From Diploscapter coronatus (lineage: Eukaryota; Nematoda; Chromadorea; Rhabditida; Rhabditidae): 64,000 nucleotides of DNA. The stretch spans positions 7,269,249 through 7,333,248 of the forward strand of contig OZ038423.1 of the NCBI GenBank assembly GCA_964036155.1. Direction: 5' to 3'. The notes under the pieces were generated by a model. That model worked only from the letters and a program-made list of their open reading frames with translations, was not told where the DNA came from and made no database searches. Shown piece after piece: positions 10,291 to 23,324 of the stretch. Every line of letters begins with the position of its first letter. Positions within the stretch are counted from its first letter, which is position 1. A program made the translations under genes and the position numbers.

Positions 10291-13200
10291 TTGAGAACAT
10301 GGAGAGATGGCAATCCGGAAGATCCCCCATCAGCACGGAAGAAATTAAGAAATGAACTGCGCAAAACGGCCAGCAAGCTCGAGGAGGAATCCATTTCGGT
10401 ATGCTTTTTTCGTAATTTTACTTTAATTTTGAAAAGATACAAAGATAAAAATAACATCTTACAAGTTATGGCACGAAATTCTCTTATAGTACAGATTGAA
10501 ACGCGCACAAACAGTTATTTTAGACAACTCATTTATTTTCGAAGAATATATAGTTAAAGAGTTTTCCAATCTGTTAATTTTTGAGTGAAATCTAAATTTA
10601 TCGATCACGAATAGATAAATCGGTAAAAGTTTCCGAACTTTTCGTGATTAGTAAATTTTCAGCTGGAATCGGTGATGGCGGAATTCAAGCTGTCGAACAA
10701 CACCCTGAAGAGGATGATGAGTCACATGTCTGACAACATGGACAGAGGCCTCGAGAAGGGGCTTCCTGGGTCCACAATCGCTATGCTCCCCAGTTTTGTA
10801 CCTGAATTGCCGGATGGAACTGGTAAACGTTCTTTTATTTCGTTCATTTTTCTAGCATATTCACATGTGCATGGGAATTATTCGACTTTCTTATCTTTTG
10901 ACAAAAATCGAATGAAAATACTGATGTTTGCAGAAAGAGGGACGTACGTTGCAATGGATCTGGGCGGAACAAATCTGCGAGTGATGATCATGCACATCGA
11001 GCCCGGAGAGCCCATGCGAACCAAGCAGTTCAACACGAGGATTCCTGACAAGGCCATGCATGGAAGTGGGAGGCAGGTTGGTAGTTATTCTCGCATCATT
11101 TTTTATCTTCAAAAAATGCAGTATCGCAAGAAATATTGGAACAATTCAAAATTTTGAAATAGCTAATTCCAAGATTCTTTATGAATCGATCTAAATAAAA
11201 TATTATGAATCATTGACGCTCAGTATCATCTTCAAGACTACAAATCTTCAAGTTAATTGTTTCACAAAACTCGATGTGAAGCGTTTCAAAAATTATATTG
11301 CTCTAAACTTTCGTGCACCACTGCTACCATTTGTATAACTTTTTAGCAAATTCGTTATGACTTCCTGAAATTATTCGGAAGAAGCGAGTCAAATCCTATT
11401 TCTATTCTTGCAGCTGTTCGACTACATTGCGAAGGCCTTATGCGATTTCCTAGTCGAGAAAGACCTCGCCGACCAGAATTTGCCAGTTGGATTCACATTC
11501 TCCTATCCTTGCAATCAGACTGGACTCAGATCTGCTACTCTGCTCAGGTTTATTTAGCGAAACCGGAGGAATTCAGAATATTCTGAACTTTAGATGGACG
11601 AAAGGAGTGACAGCGACTGGAGTCGTGGGAAAAGATGTCGTGCAAATGCTCGAAGAGGCCATCAAGAGAGATGGAGTAAACATTTTTATTCAACTAATGA
11701 ACACTATCAACTGAAAGCGTATACTAACTTCTAATGTATAGGATTTTCACTTTATTTTTAATTTTCAGCGGGCGAAAGTGGAAATCGTGGCTCTGATCAA
11801 CGACACAGTCGGAACGATGGTCGCTGCCGCTTACGAATCTAGGCAGTGTGATTTAGGAGTTATCATTGGTAGGCTTTGTAGTTATGTTCATTAAGACTAG
11901 CTGAAATGTGGAACAACGAGATATAAACATGGCAAAATAGCATATGAAAACTATCTTGCCTCCTCCAAACTACTATACTCTTATTTGCTCTTGTCATGTG
12001 TTTTATGATTTTTAATTTATCTTTGTCCTAGTTAAATTTCGTTCGACATTTCTACGCAATTCTAATGAAAATTATTTGACCGAAAAAACTCCAATCTGCC
12101 TAAAAAAAATCCTTTATTTCTATTTTTCTAGGAACGGGAACTAATGCTTCCTACCTGGAGGACACGAAGAAGATAGTCTATGGAATGCAGAATGCGGACG
12201 ACGACTACCTGCATTCGCAGATGATCATTGACACTGAGTGGGGTGGGTTTGGAGACAGAAACGAGGCCGAGTACATCGTCACGCAGTACGACAAGATCAT
12301 CGACAAACGGTCCGATCATCCAGGAGTCAATACGTGAGACTTGTTATTATTGCTGAAGGCAAATGAACGAAACCACTTTTCTCCTATGCATAATGTATAC
12401 GATTCTACATGTGATGAAATTCACTGAAAATGGAAAAAAGAAGAGATATTTACCATGAAGATGAAAAATTTTGCTCGGTTATCCTTCACTATTCGCATGT
12501 CTGAGAATTGACACTCCCCTTCATTCTGCTCTAAAATTCCCGAATTGAAACTGATGGAAATAATAGTGCACAGGAAAAGCTTCTAACTTAATGAATTGTT
12601 CTCAGATTCGACAAGTTGGTTGCCGGAATGTGCATGGGAGAATTGGTGCGACTCGTGCTCGAGAAGCTCTGCACCAGCAAGGTTCTCTTCAATGGAAACG
12701 CGTCCAAACTGCTCAAGACGCCTGGCAAATTCCCCACCAAATATATCTCCGAAATTCTGCAGTAAGATTTTAAGGCAACCTGGGAGAGTAGTTGCATCGT
12801 TATATACGAAATAGTAAAGGGAAAGAATCGTTTCCCTACACAAACCATACTCTTTCGCATGCAACGATGCTATACGGTGCAATTACTTTTCCGGATTGCC
12901 GACTTTACAAAAAATTTTTATCGGGATTCTTCGAAAAATGTTCGTTCCGTTATCAAAAATCACGAAAGTCAGTTCCGCACATTCCTAATCATCACGAGAA
13001 CTTTGTTTCTAATGCCATGGATCGTATCATTTTTCAGTGACGAAGGCGGCTCCTACACGAACACTCGGCAGATCATGGATGAATTGGGCATCGAGGACTT
13101 CACGTTCTCAGACATGCTACTGCTCAGGGAGGTCTGCATGGTCGTGTCCAGGAGGAGTGCTAATCTCGCCGCTGCTGGTAAGAATAGTTTTTTTTCCTTA

Positions 13201-14274
13201 TGATAGAAATTGTCTGAAAACATCAGCGATGCAAATTATCATCTTCCAGTATTGTCAAGTTGTTCTGTGCTTTTCCAAAAATGTGAACTAGCATTGAATT
13301 TTGAAGGCTAAAATCGACTTTGATGTTAAAATTTTTGTTATCGGAATTACCCTCCATGTTGACAATTATGATATTTTCACTTGCTATTCGGGTTTTCAGC
13401 CATAGTGTGCGTTCTAAATCGAGTTTCGAAGAAGAATTTGCTGACGGTGGCGATCGACGGCTCAACATACAAGTACCATCCCTTCTTCGACCACTGGGTC
13501 ACCGAGAAGGTCAAGGAGTTGCTCGATCCTGGAAAAGAAGTAAGCGAGGAACACTCGATCGTTAATAAATAAGATGAAAAACAAACTGCAGTTCAAAATC
13601 GTGCAAACGGGAGATGGCTCGGGCAAGGGAGCTGCACTGATCGCTGCAATCGTTTCCCGAGTCAAGAAGGCTGAAGAGAAGCGGAAACAGGATGAGGTTA
13701 GCATAGTCATTAAATTACAAAATTACATCATCTTTCCTAAGTAAGATCATCAGTAAACATTCTTTTTTTCTCTACTCATTAGTTTGAGAAACATCTGCTC
13801 TCCACCACATAAATTTTATATCCTACCATTCTAATCTAACCATTGGGTTGTCGCATAGTTTCGTGCCGGGCTTCACCGTCTACGACATTCCTATAACCTC
13901 AAGGTTTCAATATTGAGGATACAGGATTTCACACAAAATAATTATGATTATTGTCCTTCATAATCCGATACATATCACTTGTCTTTGGTTAGTTTAGTAA
14001 GGGAAAAAATATTTCATGATTAAAAGCTACATTAAATTGTGTAACAGCACAATAGTTCTTCAATTTTCGACGATAATAAATTTGGTTTTGTTCTTCAAAT
14101 CCACATGAAATGATTTAGGAACAGCAAAAATTGGAAGAAGAGAAACGAAAACTTGAAGAGATGGAAAATATTCGCAAAGAGAAGCTGATGGAAGAGGAAA
14201 GGGCCAGGAGATATCAGGACTTGCTGAATTATGGGGATGAACGCATCTCGGAACGATCCAATCAGCTGTCGTAA
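10291..14274 (+). CDS. Hexokinase with C-terminal coiled-coil tail
   Basis: Phosphorylates glucose with ATP, the first step of glycolysis. Twelve exons in frame (10291-10398, 10663-10822, 10934-11076, 11414-11547, 11594-11675, 11769-11868, 12132-12333, 12606-12761, 13038-13177, 13400-13539, 13592-13696, 14119-14274) give at least 541 residues. Motifs in order: YVAMDLGGTNLRV (ATP phosphate 1), PVGFTFSYPCNQ (sugar binding), INDTVGTM with the catalytic Asp, IIGTGTNASY, DTEWGGFGD and GDGSGKGAAL (adenosine). It has one catalytic half, like invertebrate hexokinases of about 50 kDa. The last 60-65 residues are a charged coiled coil (EEKRKQDE, EEEKRKLEEMENIRKEK) absent from ordinary hexokinases. The true start is unresolved: the first exon frame has no ATG after the stop at 10285. 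An ATG at 10215 could join by a short intron, or the Met in exon 2 could serve. Confidence 0.95.
12791..12871. repeat. Palindromic hairpin element in hexokinase intron
   Basis: Nested inverted arms: GCATCGTT...AACGATGC, then CGAAATAGT...ACTCTTTCG, then GGGAAA-GAATCG-TTTCCC at the centre. The core resembles the element at 28452-28535 in a DDX1 intron. Non-coding and probably a small foldback or MITE relic. Confidence 0.65.
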
Positions 14275-16617
14275 AGATGGGAAATATCGTTGAATCGCAG
14301 ACATCAGGTCATTGCAATTTTATGCCGATGCGATAACGGTCAAGTGCTTAGAACAATTATGACTATGAATGCAGTTAAGTACGCGCCCACGCAAAGTTAA
14401 CCAAATTTGCGAAAACTCGTCATGAATTGACAATTGCTTAAACTGAGCATATTCGCAAAATGTCGTCCAAATTGGCTAATTGTAAATGAGGGTATATCGA
14501 TTGCATCCACAAGCATATTTGTTCTACAACTGTATCCCTTTTCCCTTTCAACGATAGCAACTATTCATTCCTTTCTAGTTTACATAATTGCAGTATACCA
14601 AATCTATGAAAATTAGTTTCACAGCGCTTAAGATTCGTTTATTTTCCCTCTGTGATCGTTATGAAAATTCATTCGGAATTTATGGATCATTTTTTATAGA
14701 ATTTTTAGTTCGATTCTAGAAGCAGAAATTTCATTTTTGAAGTTACATTGTTGATTATGTTTTGTAGGTTAGAAGCCTCTTTCTGTACAATGAGTCTGAA
14801 CATTTGGGTATTTAACTTACAGTATGCCATGTAACAGAACAGTCAAAAGTTTAACTGAACTAAAATGAGATAATGAGATTACGCCATGAGATCATTTGAA
14901 TCATTTGACACTGAATTTTATCACTTCTCTCTATCTATTCATTTAGTGGTAGATTATTGTCAATTACAGAAATGTGAGAGAGCATTGAATTCTTGATTAC
15001 GCTACAATATGAAAAACTGTGTATGAAGACCTAGAGAAAGTGCTTCAAAGCAAATTCTGACTAATCAATGTTAGTCAGCAATTGGAATATTTGCGAAGTC
15101 ATCAATTTGAAGTAATAACTACGTTGGTTTGCATTACACAGTTGTGTCATATTGTATGTTTAGAAATTTCTATTCGATATTTCAGTATAACAAATTGCCC
15201 TCTCTTTTCTGTCTGTGTTTTTCAATTGTGTAAAAATTTCCTAATTTGTCTAAATTCTCAAAACGTTTTTGCAAATCACCTTTCCACGGGCTTCGGATCG
15301 CTTGTCTTGTCTCGTCTTCAACTTACACATTTGTATTCTAGTGCCTAGATTTAGGAATCTCTTCAAAGTATTATTGTAGAAAGTAGGGAAGAATACAGGA
15401 AAATGTTTAACGCGTCATCATTGTATATCTCGAAAAAATGAACTCCTAAAGCAATGAATGATGAGGTGTATAAATTTTCTTAATTTAAACAAATTAGATG
15501 GTGAGTGAATTTTTATATTGATACATTTTCTGTTGTATGAATTGTGCATTTCGGAACATAAATCTTCGCATTTTTGTGAGTTGTTTATGGATACACTCAG
15601 TCATGTCTATTGGCGAACACCTTTTGTAGATTTCAATGATTTTGGGGGAAGTGGGCGAAGCGAGTTCGCGCTATACTATTTCCAAATTACAGTACTTCGA
15701 TGTTAGGCGCCTCTTTTCGTTGTCATTATTTGAGTTCTCTTTTTCACGCAGTGAAAAATATATTATCTTGCTCCCATGTTAAAATACAGACGAGAACGAT
15801 TTCCCCTGCCAGAAAAATAAACCGGACAAAAGGGAGAAGGATACTACGCAATCTGAAATGTTTCATCGCGATAGACACATTTTGGAAGTAAAAATGCATG
15901 ACTTGCCATTGTTAATGAACAGAATCGTGTGGGATGTATGAGAATGTTGCCTCCAAAAGAATTATGTTTTTGACAGTCATACATTTAGTGATTTGGTGAC
16001 AGTCGGAGTTCGTATTTTCAGTTCTTCTTCTTCCTCACATTCAACTTATTTACTTTTCAGTTTTTCTTCGCTTATTTACTCGTTCAGTCAATTCATTGAT
16101 AGCGACTGCCTTTATTATTCATTTATTATCATCACTAAAAAGCTGATCTTCATCGTATTTCGTATCTACACGTGAAAATTCATAAGAAAATAATTTAATT
16201 AAACTTTTTTCAGACATATTTCATCCGAATAACGTAACCCTTATAGGAAATTCTATCTTGCCTTGAATTTGCATCATCCTTCTCTCGAGCTCTACTGATG
16301 ATGCAAAAATACAATTTCTTGTATTCAACATTTGCGTTCTGGTTCTTGGTTCGCTCTGTAAAAATGATGTTTTGGTCCTCGTAATCTCACTCTATTTTTG
16401 GCAGGATTACGGAGTATAATGCCACAAGTGCGGGATTTATCCATACCTGTCAATATGCTCATCCTTATCAGCAGCTCTCGAGTCGATAATCCCTCTCATC
16501 ATCAGCCACTTGCTAGACATTTGGTTGTTTTGACTCGAGCATCTTCTTATAATAATACCACTTCCACTTACTGCATATTCACAATCGGAATTATGTAGAG
16601 CTGCACAATGCGCATGC

Positions 16618-16756
16618 TATATCGTTGATTGGCGAGAAAGTTGGTATTCTCATTTAGCAATAAAAATTCGAATGTGGAGCGAAATAGTGAGTCGCGTAAA
16701 AAGAAGCGAGACGAATAGCGTAATTTTTGAATATCGACGTTCTCCAATCAATAATA
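16618..16756 (+). mobile_element. MITE family A, copy 1
   Basis: About 139 bp with 30-bp terminal inverted repeats: left TATATCGTTGATTGG..., right ending in ...CCAATCAATAATA. The interior (GAGCGAAATAGTGAGTCG, then GCGTAATTTTTGAATATCGA) is nearly the same as the reverse complement of 46864-47004. Flanking TA dinucleotides fit a TA target duplication, as in Tc1/mariner relatives. Confidence 0.85.
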
Positions 16757-17949
16757 GTCCTAACCTTTTCTTGAATTGAGGCTTCTGGAGAAAATGACAC
16801 TTCTGATCTCATTCGTCTTACTTTGTCGTAGTTTACAGTATACTCAAATCTGAGTATTATGCTCGCCGCTAAAATGGGCACATTCCAGCCCAAACTCTTA
16901 TTCCAAGCGAAAATTGAGAGTATTGCCTTCTCTTCTTCTTTCCCCCTTTAATGAACGAGAAAGGGACCACATTTTCATTCTCGATTGGGCAGAAGTTTTA
17001 GTGTCGGAGCACGTCCATTTCAATGTCGAATATTAACGGCGAACACGATAGTATTAATCCCAAACTTTCTTTAGACATCTAAAAATGTGTCGAATTGCAT
17101 TTATTCTCAGCGTGTCTTCGTTATTTTCGTCTGTTTACATTTGCTTACAAATCGTGAGTCGGCTTGTGAAAAATCCTAAAATGAGGCACAAATGTATTCT
17201 CCTGTCTGTCTGATTATAAAGGTCCGAAGTGATGACGAAAATAGGCAGTGGAAGTGGTAATTGCGCACGAAGCATGAATTATCGCAATTAGAGGGGATGA
17301 AAGGCAGGTGCTTTTTTCACATTGTCCACACTACGCACTGCGAGTTTTTCTGCTCATATGATTATATTCATTTTCTCGACATTTCTAATTTTTTTCTTGT
17401 TTTCCATTTCTCCCTCTAATCTTTCATCTGTTGCTTCTCTCCCACTTGCTCTTTCTCTCCTTCCCTCTCTTCCCTTTCTTCAATCAATCACATTATTAGG
17501 GAACACAAGTGGTTTTGCAAAGTTCATAATTACCGGCAAACTTTTATTCCAAGCTATCAAATTCGATGTAACTAAGATGTTCGTGAAGAAAATAAAGTCA
17601 AAATCACTTTATCAAAACAATTGACCCAGAACGATCAGCGAAATGTACGCGTTTTCGGTTCATAAAATCGTCGCGAACGTATACTCATTATCATCGATCT
17701 TCCTCTCTTCTGCCATTTTCACTTTCTTCAAATCTTTATCATCTCTTATTTGGTTTTCTGGGAAGTTCACAAGTTCAACCATTTCTAAATTCTCCTATTT
17801 TTTAGACGAAAGTGTTTTATAGAGAAGAAAATGAGTGAATTTTTCAAATTTTTGTGTCGGCGAACAGTGAATTTTCCAAGAATGCCTTGCATCCTTCAGC
17901 TTCTGTTCGTCATTGCCCTTGTCTGTCTGTTCGTCCATTGCATCATCGT

Positions 17950-18010
17950 CTTCATCTCGTTTCCCTCTGCCTCTTTTCCAGTTCCCCCTCTCCTCTTTCC
18001 CCTCACGTTG
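17950..18010 (+). promoter_or_regulatory. Pyrimidine-rich tract upstream of ubc-25
   Basis: Almost pure C/T on the coding strand (TTCCCTCTGCCTCTTTTCC and similar). Comparable tracts precede hexokinase, rab-11 and hmp-2, each on its own coding strand. Likely promoter or leader composition; no specific factor is claimed. Confidence 0.3.
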
Positions 18011-18530
18011 TGTCCCCAGCCAGACACAGCAGCAGACACAGACCAGGCAGTGCAGGGTAAGGGAGGCGAGTGCGCAGCAATGCAGCGATCAGCTAGCAGA
18101 GCCTGTCGCGAGAGGGCCAACCCCCCAAGGAAGACTCCCCTACTCTTCAGAACAATCAAGGACCACCTTTACCGATCTATTTATCGATTGTGATGATCGA
18201 TCTGCCCGCCTTTTGCAACTCCACCTCCAGTTGTATCGATTTTCCCGAACCTCTCTTCGTGTCTCTCTTTCTCTCCCCGGTGCATCTGCACTCCCCATTT
18301 CCTATTTCCAATCAGACACTAATATTTCCTCTCTTCTGCTTCGATTGTCTTCATCAATTATTCCCTCCCCTCCTCTGACTATTGATTTATTGATTTTGTG
18401 CATTGCAGGTATCGCAACCAGTCAAGCAGTGAGTGTACTCCCCCCTGATTCTCTGCCACTCCTTGCCAATCAATTCAATCGATCGATCAGCTCCGCATCT
18501 CCGGAAATCAATCATCCAATCACCCAATCA

Positions 18531-21500
18531 ATGGCCTGTCTCCGCAAACTCAAAGAGGACATCGCCCTGTTGGAGACCCTTTTCCACAAACAGCACACTA
18601 GATTTCAGGTGATTTCACATTTCACTATCGATTTATTGATTTGTCAAGAAATTATTTGATTTTTTCTTTTCATTGGAAGCCGAAAGTTTTGAAAACATGG
18701 AGTTGAATTTATCTCTGTTCACTTTATTTGTCACCCGACAAAAATCAATACAATCAGCATATCGATTGATTTTCAGGTGGTGAACGCGTCCGTGGACGAG
18801 ATCTGCATGAAGTTCATTGACGGGTCCGGCTCCTCGGTAATCATCAATGCTAACATTCAGGTACTCGCCCTTTCTCTCTCATGTATCGATCCATTATCGA
18901 TTATCTCTATTTTCAAGGAGAACTATCCCCGTCAACCGCCCATCTGGTTCTCGGAGTCTGATGACGTGCCTGCAATCGGGGCTGCGTTGCAGAATTTGAC
19001 GGAATCGGCAACTGATCAGCCAGTCACTATTCTTCATCAGGTAAGGAAAGATAAGCAAAACTGAACCGCTACTTTTTCTACACACTCTGCCCCTAAAACA
19101 TGGTGAATTCTACAAACGGTGATCACGGTAAGCTTGTGGATTGCACAGGGAGCCCTTAATTTATTCATCACGCTTTTCTTCTAAGTATCCATCTCTCACA
19201 ACTTACTTCGCTGCTAAGTACTAATCAACGAGACAAACTACACTACAAATTAGCTTCCTTACACACATGGCTAGGTTTTCACATTCACATGTGTTCGTAG
19301 TTGTGTGCTTCTTTCTGCATAGAAATAGCTAGAAGCTTGAACGAAAGACGGTGAAGTATTATATTTGTAAGAAACGCACAGAATCTTACTATGAACATTT
19401 TCACATGAAACTTCGTTATTTTATACAAGATCATAAAATCAAGGTAAGATTTCATAAAATTTGCATTGAGAAAAACGATTGACTGTATTCGTCGCCAGTT
19501 TTCCACGACCAATATTTACCAAATTTACAAACAGGGAGCAGGGATAGGAAAAATAACTCACGAATTATACAAATATATATTTGATATAGTGAGTTTGTGA
19601 AAAGAAAGGCAGAATAATTGATCCTAAGAATGCATTCTTATTTCAGATCCACCAGCTGATCACGGAGCTATGCGACTTCTACCAACTGCCGATTCCTTCC
19701 GAGCTGATGAGTCTGCTACCTCCGGATGTGGAGATGGAGAAGGACGAGGGACATGGCAGCGATATGGAGTCGGATGAGATCGAGGAGGAACAGCAGGATG
19801 ACGAGGAGGAAGAGGGCGAAGGCGAGGCTGAGGAGGACGATGATCACGACTTGGAGGTTAGAGAATTGGATCATAGATGCTGGACAGTACAGGAAAATTT
19901 TGACCTGTACTGCCAACATTCCATAATTGGAAAATATTTATTTATCAGATTGAAACTATTTGTAGCTGAAGTGATGCTACCACTGTTTCTTTTGAAATTG
20001 TGTATTACTCGTAAAGCAAAATATGATAATGCTGTATTTTTTTTGTGAAAACAACTTGTAATTTGAGCTTCAGCAGGATAAAGTCTTGTCGATCCTTAAA
20101 CTGCCACAGAGCCAACTTGTTTTGTAAAGTAGAAAATTAGAAAAATCAAAAATATTGGAAATTGCTGTAACTCGTTGTAGGTGGTGACGATGGACGAGGC
20201 CTCGGGCAGCCACGAGGACGAGTTGCCTGTGGAGGGCAAACAGGTACTCGATCAGGTCTGCAGACACACCAGACAGCAGCATTTGACTGGACGGGTAGGA
20301 GAAGAAGGGGAGAAGAGAAGAGAAACAACTCACTTGCAGGTACAAGGCAGTGTCACTGCCACTGACAGACTCATGAAGGAGATCAAGGACATCTACAGAT
20401 CCGAGCACTTCAAGAACGGTTAATCAATTTGATATTTAAAAAAAAAAAAAAGCCGAAAGAAGATTTTTAGAAGAAATAGGTTTCTTGTACTAGTTATTTA
20501 CTCAAAAAAAAAACTTTGAAAAGTCTTATTTTTATTTTCAGGCGTGTACTCGTTCGAGTTGCAGAACGGGCACAATCTGTACGAGTGGTGGGTGAGGATC
20601 CACAAAGTAAGCGAATCTCTTTCTATAAATTGTGTTATTCAAATGATTAAGTTCGATGAAGACAGCCCCCTGTCGTCCGACCTGGTGACCCTGAAGCAGC
20701 AGCACAATCAGGACCACATCCTCTTCCACTTCGTCTTCAACGAGAACTTCCCCCACGACCCCCCTTTCGTCCGGGTCGTCTCTCCTACGGTACGACTTTC
20801 TTTCCGACGATATTCTTTTCAACTTGTAGGATAGTAATGCCTTCTAAATACGTGCTCATCATCTCGATCTCGCTTTATCCATTTTCCCCAAACCACGCTT
20901 ATGATCTTTGGAAAACCGTCGGTGATGAAATAGTTCGCAGTGTTTACTCACTCTTTTTAAACTTGCTACTTGTGTGACGCGTGCCATCAGATAAGCATAG
21001 GGGTCGGGTTACAGGAATTTTGGAAAGGGAGAAAAGGTTGCGTGAAATCGAACACAACAACAAGATTTAGAATAGAAAGGGTTCGTAAACGATTTGCGAA
21101 AGCGTTCTTTCGATCGGGAAAAAAATCTCAAAGTGTCTTCCTAAATATGCAGTGACAGGATTTAGGAATTACTGAGTATGCATGAGTTTAGAAAAAGGTC
21201 ATCCTCGTGGGAGAGAATGCTCGAAAAATTTTGCCAAAAAACAAGTTGACAAATATGAGATGCAAAATTGAATGTTATTTTGTTGCAGCTCAACAACGGC
21301 TACGTGCTGTCCGGTGGCGCGATCTGCATGGAGGTGCTGACCAAGCAGGGCTGGTCCTCTGCATACTCGGTCGAGTCACTCATCCTCCAAATTGCTGCCA
21401 CTCTCGTCCGCGGCAAGGCTCGCATTCAGTTCGATGGAAAGGTACTCATTTTGATTTAAGAAAATATTCTGACATTTTTTAAAGAAGCTTTGAAAATTCC

Positions 21501-21845
21501 AAAATGTTTGTAATCATCGCAGAATTTATCACACGGAGAGCGTGTTTCTTGCTTGTTATTTATTCTATTATTTGAAAGTAAAATATTTTGCCCACTAGAA
21601 TCTGGTTTTCTTCAGTTCTCTCGGAGCTTTCGAAGATTTGCAAGATTTTAGAATTTATCTATGACATTTCACATATTTGTCACGATTTTTTCAAATTGAG
21701 AATTTATGTTTTACTGTTGGTAAAATTCTAACATTTTCAGAGTTCGCAACAGTACAGTATGGCGAAGGCGCAGTTGGCGTACAAGAACCTCGTGCAGATT
21801 CACCAGAAGTCTGGCTGGTACACTCCGCCCAAGAATGAGGGATAA
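18531..21845 (+). CDS. ubc-25: UBE2Q-type ubiquitin-conjugating enzyme E2
   Basis: Accepts ubiquitin from E1 and passes it on with an E3. Ten exons join in frame (18531-18608, 18777-18860, 18918-19040, 19647-19856, 20181-20294, 20340-20418, 20542-20606, 20652-20789, 21289-21441, 21741-21845) to 382 residues, close to human UBE2Q2. N-terminal RWD-like region: [18 protein letters not shown], then [13 protein letters not shown]. Next an acidic stretch (E/D runs near 19780-19850). The C-terminal UBC fold has [13 protein letters not shown] and [19 protein letters not shown], whose Cys is the catalytic thioester residue; it ends [10 protein letters not shown]. The start matches the family N-terminus. 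Introns before 18918 and 20652 end in AAG. A 45-nt purine-rich intron (20295-20339) is in frame and may be retained, adding 15 residues. The C. elegans member of this family is ubc-25. Confidence 0.95.
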
Positions 21846-23324
21846 TTGGCAGATCATCCCATCTGCTCTTGTTCTGATCTGTAGATCAACAGTCCACTTC
21901 CTCAACTAACTTATGGATACTTTCAAGCGAAAACAACTCGGTATATTTTATTATGTTTTTATTATAAAAATAGCAAAACTTTCCAACAACTATTTTGAGA
22001 TGTGATATTATATTTTCTAAACAAAAATGCAAATTTGAAATGAAGTGTGGTAATATTATCATTTACAATTTTAGAAAACTACCGTTACATCATTTCAATT
22101 TGCACAAAAATAACGAAATTTTATTCATTTCATGTATTTTATTTTGAATTCTTGAGTCTATTAGGTGATTATGACAAGCAGGCACAACTTATTTGGTAAG
22201 ATGTTTTGATCGAAAGAATTTCTTGGTTCTTTAGATTTAAACAACGATTTCCTTTGCAAATCTAAAACTAGGATAAGCGTAAAAGCTTACCCAACTCTAA
22301 AATTGGTAAATATGTGTGGTCTTATCGTAGGAAAATTTTATCTGGTGTTTCACAAAATGCTCCCCGATTTCACTCTTGTAATGGTACAGTCACGCCTTTC
22401 TGACATCGATGTCGATCGTGTCAAAAGAGTTTACATGTAAAGTCGCTTGACATTGACACGATGTCAAAAAGTCTGGAAACATACATCCTGTCTTTCTCTT
22501 CTAAATGTTTCGGGAGCATTTTTTGATAGATATTTTTGAATTTTGACTTGCACAGGTTCCTTTTACTCTCCTTTCCAAGCAAACAAATCCGTTTCGATAC
22601 TATCGTTCTCGTATCCAAGTTTGCTCGATTATTTTAATCGAAATTCCACTCTTATTTTATCGAAAAGTTGCAAATATTTTATCTTCGGTCAATGCTTTGA
22701 TTGGCGATAAAAAGGATAGCTCCTAAAAATCATCGATCAAGCCATGGACTGCAAAATTCCTCTTCACTTTTGACTGGTCTCATTCTAATTCAATCACATA
22801 CACCCCTTCCAGCTGTATATTCACCATTCTGCTATAATACTTTCAAACAACATGAAAATTGACTTTATTTGGGAACTGATACAAAAATGTAGGTGGAGAT
22901 GATATTCTTGACTTGTCAAGTGGATTACTAGTTCTTCAATAGGTTAGTAATCCTATCGTCTCTACAAGCAATAGCAATGTCTCTGGTTGATTTGATTTGA
23001 TTTTACCTATGACTTTGACTTTGATTTGACTTCGATTTCATTGTCTCGGCTCATATTTGATTTGATTGACTCATTCGGCAATAAATAAATATTTCAATGT
23101 GGTTTTGTATTTCCTGAAAAGAAATTCGTGGCATGAGCGAATTTTCACAATATCTCCTACATTTTCATGTTTAAATCGCAAATTATTGATGTTTCTGAGA
23201 AATTAGTAAGGATGCAGAGGGTTACACAGATGTTGTTTCGTAATATGGCGCAATATTTCTAACGTTAACTCGTCATGTTCACTAATGTGAGATCGATTTT
23301 AAAAGTTCTCTATTTTCAGGAGAA
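21846..23324. other. Intergenic, ubc-25 to DDX1
   Basis: No supported gene. An imperfect inverted repeat lies at about 22402-22466 (GACATCGATGTCGATCGTGTCAA against TTGACATTGACACGATGTC). ATTTGATT-type simple repeats lie near 22987-23065, and AATAAATAAA near 23080 may be a poly(A) signal. TATTTTCAG ending at 23319 is the probable trans-splice site of DDX1, 5 nt before its ATG. Confidence 0.5.

Larger units (their letters stand above)
14275..18530. other. 4.2 kb non-coding region, hexokinase to ubc-25
   Basis: No exon with family similarity or coding-like codon pattern is seen. It holds the hexokinase 3' UTR, a 139-bp MITE at 16618-16756, and pyrimidine-rich tracts at about 17400-17480 and 17950-18010. 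The ubc-25 leader region has a TTGCAG acceptor ending at about 18409. The reading frame of ubc-25 stays open upstream of its ATG back to 17913 but contains no ATG, so it is treated as leader. Confidence 0.5.

Noticed and set aside
17913..18530. Upstream in-frame extension of ubc-25
   Set aside because: Open but without an ATG. The family N-terminus begins at the Met at 18531 and the stretch is C/T-rich leader.
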